From Pseudomonas azotoformans (lineage in GTDB: Bacteria > Pseudomonadota > Gammaproteobacteria > Pseudomonadales > Pseudomonadaceae): a stretch of DNA of 64,000 nucleotides. The stretch spans positions 1,178,001 through 1,242,000 of the forward strand of contig NZ_LT629702.1 of assembly GCF_900103345.1 (NCBI RefSeq), read 5' to 3'. The translations under genes and the position numbers were made by a program. Under the pieces are notes generated by a model. The model had not been told where the DNA came from. It worked only from the letters and a program-made list of their open reading frames with translations, and did no database searches. Of the stretch, positions 62,582-64,000 are shown one piece after another (the stretch's first letter is position 1; each line of letters starts with the position of its first letter).

Positions 62582-64000
62582 GAGTTTTTCCGCAGGGCCT
62601 CAAGCAGGTGGGCAGTGACGAGGTGCACGTGGGGCGGTTCGATCACGCTGAAGTGATTGCCGGGCACGTCGATCAAGTCGAACCGGCCCAGGCACGCGTC
62701 CTCCCAGAACGGCGCCGCCAGGTGGCCGACGCCGCCGGTGATGCCGAACGATTGCTGCTCCAGGCAGCGCAGGTACGTCATGTTGCCGAGGAACGGCGGC
62801 GGGTCGAACCGTGCCGCGCGCATGCTGTGGCGGCACACGCGGAACAGGGTTGGCACCAGCTCCGGCCCGATGGGCACACCGGCCTGGCCCGACGCCAGGC
62901 GTGCATACTCCGCCAGGCGTTCCGCCTGGCTGCGTGCCGACTGTTTCTGCACGGCCAGCGCCAGGGCGTCCAGGCCGGGATCGCCGCTCAGGGCGGCCAT
63001 GGCCCCGGCGGGTACGCGGCGGTTGTCGCGGGCCATCAGCAGGTCGATGGCGCGGTACACGTCGTAGTCCTCGATGTGCGCGCCGAACACGGTCTTCACC
63101 GGGTCCAGGTTCAGGTTGGGCACGAAGATCGCCTCATAGGCCAGCTCTTCATCGGTGTCGATAAACATCGGGATGCTGTCGATCAGGCTCAGGTCGACCA
63201 CCTCCATGCCGCGTTCGAGCAAGCGCCGGGCGACTTCGGTGGCCAGCAGCCCGCCCAGGCAATAGCCGATCAACTGGAAACGCTGGTGGCCGTCGGCAAT
63301 CAGGCGTTCGGCGTAGTCCTGGGCCACGCTTTCGATCAGGCGCTTGGGTTCCAGGGCCAGGTATTGCTCGGTGTCGGCCACTGCAAAGCCGAGCACCGGC
63401 CCGGCCTGCTGCTCGGCCAGGGCACGGCCCAGGTGTTGGAAATAATCCAGGGTGCCGAGGGCCGCATGGAACATCACCCGCACCGGGCCGACCTCGCCAC
63501 CGCCAAACGGCACCACCAGCGCGTTGCTGCTGGATGAGCGCTGCGCTTCAGCGCTGATGGCTGCGGCGCTCGGCGTGCTTTCGCCATGCTTGAGCAGGCG
63601 CGCGAGGGCGGCGATGTTCGGCTCGTTGAGCATCTGCCGCAGCAGGGTGTCGTAGCTCAGGCCCTGGGCCTGGGGCAGTTGCTCACGCAACTGGCCGGCG
63701 ACGCGGGCCAGGATCAGCGAGTCGGCGCCTTTCTCGTAGAAGCTGTCATCCACACCGATCTGTGCCAGCCCCAGGGCTTCGGCCCACAGGCGGCACAATT
63801 GGGCGGTGAGTGGATTGCTCGGTGCGTCCTGGCCGGCAGGCGCCTGGGCATCGACGGCGGGTCGCCAGGCGGCTAGCGTGCGGCGGTCGACCTTGCCGTT
63901 GGCCGTCAACGGCATGCGGTCCAGCACTTGCAGGTGCGCCGGCAGCATATAGTCAGGCAGGCGTTGGGCCAGGGCACGGCGCAGGCTGTCGACACTCAGG
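62578..64000 (-). CDS. NRPS C-terminal part: adenylation tail, carrier protein and Cys-type thioesterase
   Basis: The frame is open to the right edge of the window; only the last ~473 residues are present. They hold the adenylation C-subdomain (GKVDRRTL, core motif A10), a PCP (DDSFYEKGADSL, phosphopantetheine Ser in GADSL) and a type I thioesterase. The nucleophile motif is GYCLGG, with the Cys codon TGC at 63259-63261, not the usual Ser. A Cys in this position is known from a few NRPS thioesterases that form unusual products such as beta-lactones. Upstream modules, including any cyclisation domains, lie beyond the window. Confidence 0.92.
   Translation of the reverse strand, partial: LSVDSLRRALAQRLPDYMLPAHLQVLDRMPLTANGKVDRRTLAAWRPAVDAQAPAGQDAPSNPLTAQLCRLWAEALGLAQIGVDDSFYEKGADSLILARVAGQLREQLPQAQGLSYDTLLRQMLNEPNIAALARLLKHGESTPSAAAISAEAQRSSSSNALVVPFGGGEVGPVRVMFHAALGTLDYFQHLGRALAEQQAGPVLGFAVADTEQYLALEPKRLIESVAQDYAERLIADGHQRFQLIGYCLGGLLATEVARRLLERGMEVVDLSLIDSIPMFIDTDEELAYEAIFVPNLNLDPVKTVFGAHIEDYDVYRAIDLLMARDNRRVPAGAMAALSGDPGLDALALAVQKQSARSQAERLAEYARLASGQAGVPIGPELVPTLFRVCRHSMRAARFDPPPFLGNMTYLRCLEQQSFGITGGVGHLAAPFWEDACLGRFDLIDVPGNHFSVIEPPHVHLVTAHLLEALRKNS

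Overview
The window looks like chromosomal DNA of a fluorescent pseudomonad (Pseudomonas fluorescens group). GC content is high, and the gene set is typical of that group: YbiT, LpxO, Ku/LigD, MexEF-OprN, an EfeUOB-type iron system, PssA, and two REP doublets (REPINs) of the Pseudomonas type. No tRNA, rRNA, CRISPR array, insertion sequence or prophage gene was found. Most large open frames on the opposite strand are shadows of real genes.

Region 1 (1-25.5 kb) is mostly core or house-keeping DNA. It holds a truncated aldehyde dehydrogenase with a divergent AraC regulator, three MFS transporters, azoreductase AzoR, an exported alpha/beta hydrolase, the ABC-F protein YbiT, a small methyltransferase and the lipid A hydroxylase LpxO. 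The NHEJ pair Ku-LigD follows, then a small exported protein with a PQQ-type sugar dehydrogenase, a TetR/NTF2-like pair with a clear palindromic operator, and PssA. Last come a Fur-boxed efeU-efeO-efeB-efeM operon and a second AraC-type regulator.

Region 2 (25.5-29.6 kb) is lower in GC. It is a three-fold tandem array of one cassette, with no function I recognise. Each unit has a candidate promoter, a leader with a hairpin that differs between copies but keeps its pairing, and a 127-residue exported protein. A perfect or near-perfect hairpin then separates that gene from a convergent 175-residue cytoplasmic protein. This is one of the two best candidates for an undescribed system.

Region 3 (29.6-48.2 kb) holds mexE-mexF-oprN with a LysR-type box upstream but no mexT. 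It also holds a TonB receptor plus a complete peptide-type ABC importer and a fatty-acid-hydroxylase-like membrane protein. This import block is flanked by two large unrecognised genes (567 and 618 aa) that share a C-terminal D-x20/21-Q-A-K-R nuclease-like motif and little else visible.

Region 4 (48.2-64 kb, continuing off the right edge) is one long minus-strand operon for a salicylate-primed non-ribosomal peptide, with every visible gene junction overlapping. Salicylate genes pchA-pchB, thioesterase pchC and salicyl-AMP ligase pchD are joined to a thiazolinyl imide reductase, a cytochrome P450 with an altered I-helix, two free-standing methyltransferases (one carrying a degenerate adenylation-like N terminus), a VOC protein, a saccharopine-dehydrogenase-like oxidoreductase, two YbtP/Q-PchH/I-like exporters and an NRPS whose terminal thioesterase has Cys in place of the usual Ser. 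The parts resemble pyochelin/yersiniabactin pathways, but the tailoring set differs from both, so the product is probably a different thiazoline-type metallophore.
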